Part shown: positions 1-28,870 of the stretch, piece after piece
Layout: each line of letters begins with the position of its first letter
How positions within the stretch are numbered: the stretch's first letter is position 1
Origin: Syngnathus acus
Taxonomy: Eukaryota; Chordata; Actinopteri; Syngnathiformes; Syngnathidae
DNA length: 64,000 bases
Assembly: GCF_901709675.1 (NCBI RefSeq)
Contig: NC_051095.1
Coordinates: forward strand, 6,847,956 to 6,911,955
Reading direction: 5' to 3'
Position numbers and translations under genes: made by a program
Notes under the pieces: model-generated
What the model was told of the DNA's origin: nothing
The model's database searches: none
Seen by the model: only the letters and a program-made list of their open reading frames with translations

Positions 1-1765
1 TGCTATGGCAACAGACACAGGCTGATTTTTGACTGGACTGTAGACTCCGCCTACCACTGACTTAATGTGGTATTAGTATATGCATGTGTCATTAGGAGAC
101 CATCCATGTTGTACTCCATGCCAGTCCATTAAAGTAAATCTGACGCTTATGTGTGATTAGTGCACAGCCACTCTGGGAAGGGGCTGATGTTGATCGTGGC
201 GGTTGAGGTTAGGGTCAGCATTCATCATAATCCACGTGCATCCTTCCCTGTGTGGGGTCGTCTTCCCGCTCAGGAAGCATGTGAGGCCTCATGGGATTAT
301 CGTGTTTTATTGCTTTTGACACACACGCATGCCATCATCTGATTCAATAAGAGACCATTGATGGTTTTTGGTGGGTTTTGATGCTTTTTGGTGGTTTAAG
401 GGGTCAATAGTGGGTTTGGTGTGATGCTGCTTGTGAGTGGAGGAGTCTCACGAGGATCATTTTGCAATCCATGAAACATTGGGATCAAGTTGTTGTTTGT
501 GATGTCATATGTTAGTCAACCAAAACCACATCCTCATAAGCTAATAAATATTTGATTGGAAAACCTTTTTAGGCTACTTTTTCAATTGTGGGGACCTGGA
601 TAGTTTCATAAAGTGCCTACGTAAAATACTTTTGTGCTGATTCATGAGTGGGAAATGAGTGAATGATTATAGAAGTGGAGACTGAGATGTTGACTGACCA
701 ATTCGGATGAATCCGTCCTCTGTGCGATGGTATTTCTGACTTTTGTCCTTCCCATCCATCAGAGCTTCTTTGTCGGCCTGAATGTTCTAGAAAACAGCCA
801 TCGTACGTCAATTGCTTCTCGTGAATGTCGCGAGACAAGTAGAAGGTCTCACATCGAACGGAAGAACCTCCACAGACGTGTTGACAAGTTTGTCTCCTGG
901 ATGCTCAATGTTTCCGCTTCGGAAGAAATACCTGAAATATTTACGACATTGTAGCAAAACGTCTTGTTCCCACATGGCACAGAGAAAATATTGTTTAAAT
1001 TAGGCACTAATACAGTCAGAATTAGTATGATTTATTTTACTAATTGAAATGGTTTGTTGCCACACGGTCTGTTTTGTTGACACACTGTCAACCAATGAAA
1101 AGTGTTGAAAATAGCTTGAGAACAAATCTATGAACTCCTGGGAATTGTGGTAAAACCATTTTTCCATTTTGCTGTAAACAACCAGTGAAAACAAGTGAGA
1201 TACATTTGACCAAGACTCTTTTTTTTATTACAAATGGAGGGATGTTTTTTTAATTTACTGAAAAGTTGTGATATTAGTGAATTACGCCCACCTGACAATA
1301 AGTGTAGCATCCATGCTAATAAGCCCGTCTGGTACAATTTCACAATGTATGTTAGCATTAAGCTAGCAGACGTTGGTTGCACATGACTATAATGTGAAAA
1401 ACAAACGTTTTTTTCAACATTTTTATTGGTACGTCGTATAGGCAGAGAATCAACATCATTCCACAGCTATATAGCTTTATAAAATCGTTTACGAATTCAC
1501 ACGAGATGCTATTAAATTGATACATAAAAAATGATTGTAAATGTCCAATAAAAATGGCCATAATAATAAAATTATAGACTTTTTTAAAATAAATTCTTTG
1601 TGCATTATAACCATGTGCATCCAATATATGGTACTGTATATGTTCAAATTAGATCAACTGAAAGGACATTTTAGTGTTTGGTTAAATATCATTTGTTTAT
1701 AATTGTCTTTTGTCTTGCGTCAACTTCAACTGGAAGTAATGAATCAACAGTTTGAAACAACTGAC
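1..1765. other. mgat4b intron sequence, no exon seen
   Basis: This stretch lies downstream (minus strand) of the last visible mgat4b exon, which ends in a splice donor at 1765/1764. I looked for the remaining C-terminal mgat4b codons and did not find them, so it is probably intron and the last exons lie beyond the left edge. The sequence is AT-rich unique-looking DNA without a recognisable transposon or long open frame. Confidence 0.6.
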
Positions 1766-12059
<10,294 letters not shown>

Positions 12060-12376
12060 CTCCACACCGACCTCAGCATGTCCGCACCGAGAGGGAGGGG
12101 GGGCTGCAAAAGGGGGTGAGCGAGGGAAGGAGAGAAGAAAAGGAGGATAAAGAGACAGGTAGATCGAGCGAGAGGAGAGAGAGCGATGTTGATATGAGAG
12201 CAGTAGCTGCGAGAATGACGAGAGGAGGGAGGGACGGAGTGAAAAAGAGCGAGAGAGAAGGGGAGAAAAAAAGCGAGGGAGGAGCCTGAGAGGGACAAAA
12301 CAGGTAGTCTTTTTTATATATATTTGAGAGGTCTATCTTCGGTGAACTCCGCATTCGCATGTCCACTCCCCGTAGA

Positions 12377-12379
<3 letters not shown>

Positions 12380-12422
<43 letters not shown>
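12380..12422. repeat. (TA)n microsatellite
   Basis: TA run upstream of the mgat4b start. Confidence 0.95.
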
Positions 12423-12423
<1 letters not shown>

Positions 12424-12805
12424 CCGCGAACGTAATTTTCCAAACTGAGAGCGATTTTTTTTCTGTTTTTTGAGACTTTTCACTGCGTCACTTTGGGAAC
12501 GTCACAAAATGAAACCACTTGCACGTGTATTTCTTCATCGTTGCAGTGTGCGTGCGTGCGCGTGTGCGTGTGTTTTTTTTGTTTTTTTTTAAAACAGACA
12601 AGTGTAGTCATTAATACAGCATTCTGAAAAGTTTGTCTTAAAAGAACAATTTTTTACCTTTAAATATGGTACTCATTAGTCGGTCCCTGTTGATCATCAT
12701 GTGATGCTATGGCGAGTAGTCGCTCAGCGTTGATGTTGAGTCTATGATACTTATGTATTTATTTTTACAAACATGTTCAATTCTCTCTTAGCGTAAATGA
12801 GCAAC

Positions 12806-12912
12806 AAAGTGAGTGAGTGAGTGAGTGAGTGAGTGAGTCAGTCAGTCAGTGAGTGAGTGAGTGAGTCAGTCAGTCAGTGAGTCAGTGAGTGAGTCAGTGA
12901 ATCAGTGAGTGG
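12806..12912. repeat. (GAGT)n / (CAGT)n mixed tetranucleotide tract
   Basis: Blocks of gagt and cagt copies alternate, suggesting repeated point-mutation and re-expansion of one microsatellite. Confidence 0.9.
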
Positions 12913-12964
12913 CTGAAACAAATATATATAAATATGATATGTGGAGCAGGCGGAAAACAAAAAA

Positions 12965-13365
12965 AGTCTCAATTTGATTGAAAAATGCATGCGAGAAAGT
13001 TTGATACAGAAATTCCACCTGTCTTTTTGAAAAAAACAGGCCCTTAAATTTGATTGAAAAGTGCATACAAGAAAGTTTGACACAGAAATCCTACCTATCT
13101 TTCAGCAAAAACAAAATAAAGTCTCAATTTGCCTGAAAAATGCATGCAAGAAAGTTTGATACCAAAAAAATCCCACCTGTCTTTTGGCAAAAAAAGAAAA
13201 AAAAGGCTCGACTGAAAAGAGCATGCAAGAAAGTTTGACGAAAATCCCACCTGTCTTCAAAAAGTCAATTTTGGGGAGAAGTGCATGCAAGAACGTGTGA
13301 TACAAAAATCCCACCTGTCTTTAAAAGTCATTTAAAAAAAACCTGCATGCAAGAACGTTACATCC
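12965..13365. repeat. Tandem array, about 6 copies of a 50-75-bp unit
   Basis: The core 'gaaaaatgcatgcaagaaag' followed by 'tttgatacaaaaatccc' and 'acctgtctttt' recurs six times with A-rich joints of variable length (near 12980, 13050, 13135, 13215, 13280 and 13345). It lies between the mgat4b start and the 3' end of the Ig-domain gene. The minus-strand frames through it (repeats of F-L-H-A-F) are a by-product of the periodicity. Confidence 0.85.
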
Positions 13366-13497
13366 ATCGCGGCGGGCCATTCCATCTCTGCTCGTCTTCT
13401 CAATCTTTGTGTGCCACAGAGATGTCCCGCAATTGGTCCACAAAATGGCGCGCGCGCTTCATTGACGTCAAAACACAACACCAAGTGGGATGAAGAC

Positions 13498-13503
13498 TTT
13501 ATT
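13498..13503 (-). terminator. Candidate polyadenylation signal of the Ig-domain gene
   Basis: TTTATT on the plus strand reads AATAAA on the minus strand, about 710 nt downstream of the stop codon at 14211-14213. No better signal lies between, so it is a reasonable guess for the mRNA end. Confidence 0.45.
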
Positions 13504-13534
13504 GTGGTTTCGACTCAATAATACATGACACCAA

Positions 13535-13675
13535 TGCAAAGTTGCACCATGGAATTCGAGCAATCCCTTCCAATGCGCTGCAAGCAAAGCCAACGCATCA
13601 AAAATTCAAGCAAGCCCTTCCAATGCGTTGGTTGAAAGCAAAGTTGCGCCATCAAATTCACCCCATCGCGTTGAC
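13535..13675. repeat. Three-copy tandem repeat, unit about 50 bp, in predicted 3' UTR
   Basis: Each copy opens with gcaaag and carries 'ccatcaaattcaagcaa' and 'cccttccaatgcgttg'. Copies begin near 13535, 13582 and 13637 and differ by several substitutions. Confidence 0.75.
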
Positions 13676-14210
13676 CACCTTCCTTCCACAAAACGTTTGG
13701 CAACACCCCCGATGCTAAAGTTCAATGATATAATCAAGTAGAATACAATTGGAATAAGTAGAAGACAAAAAGGTTGCACTCAATTGTAAATATCATAAAT
13801 GGAGTCGAACATTGAATAAGACCCAAAAAAAAGCGCTTTCCCGCTCCACTCGCCCGCTGCAAACAAGTCAAAGGCCAACCGCTCAGGCATCACGAGTTGT
13901 TGCCCTCCCTGGCGCCAGATGATGGAGGTTTTCCATTGGCCGAGGGTCTCGTGCCGCCGTCAACGCCGCCGCCGCTTCTCCCGATCCGCTTTCCGTGCTT
14001 TTCTTTGGGAATTGCTGAATGAACGAATGAATATTTGGATTGCTGAACGAATAAATGAAAAAAGGAAAAATGGAAGGGCGCGCCACTCGCAGGTTGACGT
14101 CGTCGCCTCCAGGATCTCTCGTCTGAGGAAAAGCAGACAAACAGCCGGTTGGGGGGAAAAAAAGCAAGAAAAAAGCAAAAAAATGGCAACTCACCCGGCG
14201 GCCGCCGGGT

Positions 14211-16508
14211 CTACAGCATCATCACGTAGAGCTCAACGAGGACGCTTATCAGCAGCAGAGCGACGGAGGTGGACGCGCCCTGGGGGCCACTTCCTGGTTG
14301 GGACCCATCTAGAGCAAAGATGGCAAACATTGGCGGTGGCGGGGCTTGCTCCACTGACAGACATGCAAGTACTCACGTCCATTGTCACTCTCGTCGTTGT
14401 TGGTGCTGGAGCCGCCCTCTTCGCTGCCTTTTCCGTCGACGCTAAAGGGGTCGGACCTCCCGGCCTTGTCATCGCAGCCGGTGGCCACGCAAACAAAGTT
14501 GCCTTTGGCCTTCGAGTTCAATTTGAACTTTGACTCAACAGCGTCCACTGCGCCGTGCTGTGAAGTGACAGCCGTCCCATCCTCCATCTCCCACTTGAAG
14601 CTTTTGACGACACCCTTGGCCTCACACGTGAGGACTTTCCCTTTCCGGGTGATGCGGACGTCGGAGACGGCTTGGGGAGCTGTCAAAAACAGGAAGTCAC
14701 GCTTTGCAAGGGGCGGGCAAATTCAATGGGATGGTGCTTTCCAAGGGCCCCCGACTCACCTGCGTAGGTGTAGGCGAACTTCTCGCTAGGCTTCTCCCCG
14801 TTGTCGTAGTCTGTGGCCTTGCAAACATAATTAGCGTTCGTTTGAACAGCCACCTTCTGGATGGTCAACTGCTTCTGAGTTGCATCAGCTTCGTCAGATT
14901 CGTCCTTGGTCCATTTGAAGGATTGGGCATCACCATCGACATTGCACTCTAAGATCACATCGCAGCCGCTCTGTCGCTTTTGGACTTTGGCCTCGGTGAC
15001 GGTCTCTGTTGGGAAAGAGGAAATGAGACTCAATTTCAAGAGAGGCCATTTGCAAATCGATCCCGGTTGTATTGTCCAAAGGCCCCCTCATCTCATCCGC
15101 CTGCGCCACCACGGTAACACATGCACTCAAAGACATCGGTCGGCGAGGGTGCGCCCCTTCAAAACAATTGCGGGCAGTGCTCAAGTTTGACATTTGAAAA
15201 AGTACATTGTTCAAGTAGATTTCAACAGCGACACACAGAGTTTGAACAGAAAACGAAATGGCGGCAGCAGCGTAATTTATTATATATTTTTTTTTTACAA
15301 CGCGCGCCGCCGCCTGCCGCAACAATCCTGTCGTAGTCCTGGAATTGTTTGCGCGGCAGCGTGAGAGTTGCGACGCCAAACTTACTTGCAAACCTGACTG
15401 TAAACGTTTTAAGAGCGGTTTCTCCAACGCTGGCCATGTACTGCCCCATGTTAGATTGGGTCACCTTGAAGAGGCCCAACGCGTGCTTCTTCTCGGTGAA
15501 CTTGGGCGGGTCACTTTCGCCAGGGTCAGGGACAGGGACAGGGGCGGCTGTAGAACCTGCGGCCTTCAATTTCCAGGTAACCTGCTGGTCTCCTGTCGCT
15601 CCGGAGTCCATTCTGATGGAGCCATCGGTCTTGACGACGCAATCTCCTTTGCCGCAAGTGACTGAGAAACAGTTGAGCAGAGTTATTTCAAGTCCAAGCG
15701 CAGGCTGCGGTCAAATCACAAAGACAGCGCCAAAGTACACACGCAGCCAAGTGACCGGCTTTTTTCCATCTCAATTTGCTCACAAAATCAAATGGTCGTG
15801 CAACTCACCGGCACCAACAATGATGGTGAACTTCTCGACAATGCTGTTGTAGGTGGCCTTGTACAAGCCAGTGTGCTCTGCTTTCAGGGTGTCAATTTCC
15901 AGGTCTTTCTTATACGTCGTGTCAACGTGTTCCACGTCAGATGGGAGAGTGTTTTCGTCATTGAACTTCCATTCGACCACAACATTAGAAGACCCAGTGT
16001 CTAATTTGAGGTCGTCGCCATTCGGGCAGAACTTCACCAGACCCTGTTTGCCTTCGCAATCTGCCGGATCTGGAAAAGCAGAGGTGGCCAGCCAGCGCAT
16101 GCTCTTACTCCCACGGTGTAAAAGGACACCAAGGATTGTACTGACAGAAAGCTACTTCAGAAACAAATTCAATTCAAGGCGCCAAATAATAATCCTAATT
16201 ACCCATTTTAGCATTGAGCTTTCTTTGTCATTTGTGCACTTTGCTTTCGGCGAGCCATTTTGCCAATCGACGACGTCCAAATTCCCAAAATGAAGGGTTA
16301 AGACATTGCAAGCGTCACAACAACAAAGTGGCCCTTTTTCAAATCAACATCGCTTTACGCTTTGATGACAATCCATTTATTGGCTGCAGTCCTTTGGATT
16401 GACGCTTTTGACCAACTTGATTCCACTGACAGCGGACCAAAGTGTGTGAAAGCTTTTCCTACCTGCCGAGTGGACGCAGAGGAGCAAGATGATTGTCACG
16501 AGCTTCAT
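14211..16508 (-). CDS. Predicted GPI-anchored cell-surface protein with four Ig-like domains (unnamed)
   Basis: Six exons close to 404 codons plus stop: 16508-16463, 16069-15809, 15661-15386, 15005-14760, 14679-14377 and 14293-14211. All introns are phase 1, the usual pattern for Ig-domain exons. Exon 1 encodes a signal peptide (MKLVTIILLLCVHSAG). Exons 2-5 each encode one Ig-like unit. Units 3 (C..VILEC, FKWTK, NYVCKA) and 4 (VLTCEA, FKWEM, NFVCVA) have the canonical Cys-Trp-Cys frame. Units 1 and 2 keep the Trp but have YKA or YMA where F-strand YxC is expected, and carry other cysteines near their starts (DCEGKQGLVKFC; TCGKGDC). Exon 6 ends in a short polar stretch, a hydrophobic tail (SVALLLISVLVEL) and three more hydrophobic residues, so GPI attachment is likelier than a transmembrane anchor. 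A strong donor (GG/gtgagt) 15 nt after the stop and an acceptor before 14122 suggest a 3'-UTR intron. I do not recognise the family member. Confidence 0.8.
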
Positions 16509-16539
16509 TCTGACGAGGGGTACCGCGTAGGAGCGAGAG

Positions 16540-16742
16540 ACAGAGTGACAGAGACAGAGAGAGACAGAGACAGAGAGAGAGACAGAGAGAGACTGGTGGC
16601 TGGCTGCTGTTGGCTGGCTGGCTGGCCGGCTTAGCTGCTGGCTGGCTGGCTGGCTGGCTGGTTGGTTGGTTGGTTGGTTGGTTGGCTGGTTGGCTGACTG
16701 GCTGGCTGGCTGGCAGGCTGGCTGGCTGGCTGGCTGGCTGCT
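16540..16742. repeat. (GACAGA)n then (GGCT/GGTT)n tracts
   Basis: A purine-rich gacaga stretch (16540-16590) is followed by tetranucleotide ggct/ggtt copies to 16742, just upstream of the Ig gene start. Ala/Gln/Pro- and Trp/Leu-repeat frames across it are artefacts. Confidence 0.92.
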
Positions 16743-17147
16743 CCGACTCGACAAGCGAACCAAGTGACGATCGGACGCGAGCGCTCCCTACTAGTCGCAA
16801 CGTGCGTGACGTCAAGCCGCTTTGACACGCGGAGCCCACGCGCGCTTAGCTTGATGTCAAAGCGTCTGTGAAGGCTTGCAAGTTTAACTTTATGACTGCC
16901 GTCCGTCATTAGTCAAGTAGTTCAAGACAAACAGGCAAATGAGTCAGCCAAATGTGCAAAATGGCGCGCCACGCTTTTTTTGGAGTCGGCTTAAAATCAT
17001 CACAATAAAGTACCTGTCTTCTCATGGATCTGAAAAAGAAATCATGCTTGAGTTTCGTTTCTTATAGTTCGTCCATCGGTTGCATAAGATAAAGTCGGTA
17101 TTGGCACGCATTCTTTCAAGTGGAGTTTAAAAAATAAATAATTAAAT

Positions 17148-17181
<34 letters not shown>

Positions 17182-19021
17182 TTAATTTTGTCAATTCATT
17201 TTCATTTTTCATCGATCTGAAAAAAATCATGCTTGACTTTGTTATCGTTTGTGCAGAGGTTGCATAACATAAAATGAGTATTGACACACATTCTTTGAAG
17301 TGGATTCTAAAGAAATAAATACATAAAAAGCAATACATATATGTATATATATATTTATTTATATATGTGTCTACATGTGTACACATATGTCTGTGTGTGT
17401 GTGTGTACATATATATATATATATTAGATATATATGTTATATTATGTATACATATTAGAGTATTTTATATTATATATGTTATGTATACATATTAGAATAT
17501 TGCAATGTCAACGTTTGGAATCGCACTCATAAAGACAGAACGTCCGTTTCGCTCCAGCGTGAGCGACATTGTCAGAATTCAAAGCCTTCAAACGAATGGC
17601 TCGCTTTGTGATCCGGCCCGCGGTCCGCACCTTTGACTGCCCTGTGCCTTTGCATCAGAGGACAAAGGCAAAGCTGAAGGCCTCGACTTCCCTCGGCCCC
17701 CCTCCAGCCACCCGCAAGTGTTTTTCACGGCAAGGTTGCATCATCGTCATGACTGCTGTTGGCAAAGTGATGGACTGCAAATCTCCATTCTCATGCTTGC
17801 TCGCCGCGGGAGTCATGCGTCCGCCGAGATCCTGACACAAACACACACCATTTGTTGCCTTTGTTTCGTCACGTATGCAGAGGTTTGGGCAGCCCTGATC
17901 CTTTTCAGGATTTTCCTGGAGGAATCATTGGTTGTTCATTTCAGTTCAATGTATCAGACACAGTGATCTTTGAGACGTGAAATGAAGTTGGCAGAAAGTG
18001 TGCAATGGAACAAAATGAAGTAGGCCGCTTGCGTGCATCCATTTGGCCAGAGAAAATCCTCCTTTGGCAGAAACAACAGCCTCGAGAGGCTCCCAGTGAG
18101 CGAGAGTCCCGATTCTGCTGGACGAGAACATGTGGACCATTCTTCTTTACATGAAATGGAGGGGCCGGACGGCCGGCCACTTGCAAGCTCTTCTCCTCTT
18201 TGCATCTCCTCTGAATTCAGAGCGGCAACGTGGGAGGCTCCAAACCACCGGCAAGCGACCTGAAAACAAAGATTGTTCGACGTCGTGGTTCAGGGCAAGG
18301 ATACGAAAAAACAGCTAGCGCAGAGATTTCAGCTGTCACTGTCAGTGAGCGAGGAACATAGTGATGCTACTTAGTCAAAGTCTGCTTCATTGTCAATTTC
18401 TTCACATGCACACAAAGAAATCGAAATTACGTTCCCACTAGCCCACGGTGACAAGACATAGTCCACAATATACTCAAGGGAAATGTGCTTTCGGCAGTTT
18501 GCAAACATATTTTATTAAGGCTGCGCTAGACTCCTAATCACATCAATAGAATCTTCAGTAGTTGCATGATGGGCGCTAAGGAAAGTGAAGGCCACTGCAT
18601 GAACTTATTTTCTACAAAGTGTTGATGTCCCAGACAGGGAGGACACCTCATTTGAACATCTCGAGGCCGGCGAGGAAGGAGAATAACATCTCGCCCTGGT
18701 GCTCGTACCTAACCGCCAGACACCTGCACTCAGCAGCAATAACACCCAGACGAGGAGGAGATGGCCATCGACCAATCATCACGCAATGTTTTGCCTGCTT
18801 GAATATTCATATTGTCTTTCTTTATAACTGGGCAACCCGGAAAAATGTGTTGTCTCTTGATGGTCACAAGAACACACCAATCTTAGTGTGAAGGACCCAG
18901 GCGCCTGTATTAGTTTGCTTTGTCAGGAATAAACAATTGGTAAATTCGGCCTAGTAATTGATCTACCGGTCTTCTCTTTGACAGAACGAACTTGCAAAAT
19001 TGTCAGGTGCGCCAGGGTGTG
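16743..19021. other. Repeat-rich spacer, no gene seen
   Basis: Holds the 184-bp duplication and TA/CA tracts of 17026-17520. From 17560 to 19020 the sequence is unique-looking, with open frames of 60-90 codons at most, none with recognisable motifs or splice context. Confidence 0.5.
17026..17325. repeat. Direct duplication, period about 184 bp
   Basis: 'gatctgaaaa' plus 'aatcatgcttga' at about 17028 recurs at about 17212. The following 'ggttgcataa' and 'cattctttcaagtgga' segments recur with the same spacing. Copies are roughly 80 percent alike and each ends in an AT- or CA-rich microsatellite. Confidence 0.8.
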
Positions 19022-19029
19022 GTTTAGGA

Positions 19030-19931
19030 CAGTGGTCCCCAACCACCGGGCCGCGGACCGGTACCGGTCCGTGGGTCACTTGGTACCGGGCCGCGGAGCT
19101 GCACAGGAAAAAAAATCTTTTTTTTTTTTTCTTTTCATTGACGATCAATTCATTCAGGTTAAGACGCTCGTCCCGGTCACGTGACACGTTTCCCCAGTCG
19201 AGCCCGCAAAGCTAGCAAAAATGAGTAAGAATTTATTTTGAAAAATATATAAAATTTGGCGAATCTCTCCCAATTACATCTGTCGGTGCATCTGAAAAAT
19301 AAGGACTCTTGACACAGGGCGCTCGTCTCGGTCACGTGACATGTCACCACAGTCAAGCCCGCGAGGCAAGCAAAAATGAGCAAGAAACAGAGAAGTTTGG
19401 AAAGCTTCTTCGGAAAGAGAAAAACGTCCAATGAGGACACTGAAGAAGAAGAGGCTACGACTTCTAAGAAAAGGAAAGCTGCATTTAAAAGAACATTTCT
19501 GGAGTCCTACTTAAAATATGGATTTATCGCCACAGGTGACTCTGACGCGCCAAGTGCACTCCGCATATGTGGCGAAGGGCTAGCTAACGAGGCAATGAAG
19601 CCTTCAGACCTGCTTCGGCACATGGAGACCAAGCATCTTGCATTTAAAGACAAACCTTAACCACTTCGGGTGTCATTGTCTCCGATTACGCCTAGATGGG
19701 AACGGCTCGTTTCTGAGAAAAGAGCTCGGTGCTCCCACTAATTCAACGTTTTATTTTTATGTGGTTTATATTCGTTTTTATGCCAGTCGTATCATTTTAT
19801 TTCATCCTATTTATATATATAAATATTTAAGTAATAAATATATAAATATATTTATTTATATAAAGGCCGGTCCGCGAAAATATTTCTGACACGTAACCGG
19901 TCCGTGGTGCAAAAAAGGTTGGGGACCACTG
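19030..19931 (+). mobile_element. hAT element, 902 bp, 15-bp perfect inverted repeats, 8-bp target duplication
   Basis: The element begins CAGTGGTCCCCAACC and ends with the exact reverse complement. The flanking duplication gtttagga is at 19022-19029 and 19932-19939. It carries the start of a hAT/ZBED-like frame (19376-19660) but no catalytic domain, so it is an internally deleted derivative. The segment 19163-19230, with cggtcacgtgaca, caagcccgc and aaaaatgag.aagaa, is repeated at 19318-19385, so the promoter/5'-UTR and start region is duplicated inside the element. Confidence 0.95.
19376..19660 (+). pseudogene. Truncated hAT transposase / ZBED-like N-terminus
   Basis: The 94-codon frame starts MSKKQRSLESFFGKRK, continues with a lysine-rich tract that may be a nuclear signal, and then a BED-type zinc-finger segment (ICGEGLANEAMKPSDLLRHM, then ETKH). 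In ZBED5-like transposases the first zinc ligand is a cysteine three residues before the one seen; here that position reads leucine (SALRIC), so the finger has lost a ligand. The frame stops soon after the finger and no hAT catalytic or dimerisation domain follows. It is a relic, not a host gene. Confidence 0.8.
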
Positions 19932-20057
19932 GTTTAGGACATAGCAACTCTTGTGTTAAGTGTTGATCGCAATTTGGAGTCAGATCAATAACTCAAATTC
20001 GTACTAAACGTAAAATACTTGTAACAGCCAAAATCAATCAATCAATACATTTTAAAT

Positions 20058-20089
<32 letters not shown>

Positions 20090-20187
20090 TATATATATAC
20101 ATTTTTTTTAAATTATTATTTTCTTTCTCAGTGTTTCTAACTCATACATTTGATTTAAATAAACTTGTTGATAGTCATGAGCTCCTT

Positions 20188-20193
20188 TTTATT
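20188..20193 (-). terminator. Candidate polyadenylation signal of dgkq
   Basis: AATAAA on the minus strand about 500 nt past the dgkq stop codon. The AT-rich surroundings make chance occurrence possible. Confidence 0.3.
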
Positions 20194-20692
20194 TCAAATG
20201 AAATGGCATTTTAGTCATGGCTAGCTACATAATTGTACCCTAGTCATAACATTTTGGCCACAGCAGGGAGCCAACGAGTACATCTTTTTGTGACTCCAAT
20301 GTACAATGTTTGTGGAAATGTTTGCGAGACATTAAGCCCCATAGTCGAGCCCTCCGCGAGTCTGTGTCTGGTACATACACCGCACACCACGTGGCCAGGG
20401 GAATCCAGGGAAAATCTTGCCTCGGGCAACAAATTGCTCAGGGCCGCCGCTGCTGCTCCGACGCGCTTCTTCACCTCTTTTCCACACTCTCCGTTGCTCT
20501 GGACCCCAAGTAATTCAAATCCTCTACCTTCTGCATCTCCACTGGCTGTAGCCTCACCATTCCACTTGGATCCCTCTCATTTACGCACATGTATTTCGTC
20601 TTCTTTCGCCTCTCGTCACTTGTTTCTCTCTCGCGTGAATTTGAAAGTTACAACTTCATTGTCCGACGATTTACTTCCTTTGAGCACGCCTT

Positions 20693-28565
<7,873 letters not shown>

Positions 28566-28870
28566 GGATCGACTAACCACGTCACGTCATGCGCGACGCT
28601 TTTAAAAAACAAAATAAATGTCCGTGGCCATCACGTTCGAAGCCAACAGTCCAACACGAGCAATTTTGGGTCCACAAGGGGATTCTTTTGGATCGACCTG
28701 CGACGTCGCGTGCCGCCGGCGTGAGTCCCGCCCTGTTTGCTTCACACTCACGCGCGCGCTACTGGGTCTCCGGCACGCGCGGCGTATGGTGTCACTTCAA
28801 GAATTCAGTCGTGGTCACGTAATGTAATGCGCGTGCACGCGGCCGGCGTTCATTACGGCGCACGCGTAAG
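28566..28870 (-). promoter_or_regulatory. CpG-rich putative dgkq promoter
   Basis: Immediately upstream of the dgkq start the sequence is CpG-dense (cacgcgcgcgctactgg, ggcacgcgcggcg, gcgtgcacgcggccggcg) in contrast to the AT-rich flanks. The first exon (28367-28565) continues the GC-rich block. No TATA box is evident, as expected for a CpG-island promoter. Confidence 0.5.

Noticed and set aside
12866-13314. Minus-strand frames with repeated F-L-H-A-F segments
   Set aside because: They mirror the tandem array at 12965-13365. No start context, splice sites or homology.
16377-16909. Gln/Pro/Ala/Ser-repeat and Trp/Leu-repeat frames
   Set aside because: Translations of the (GGCT)n tract upstream of the Ig gene.
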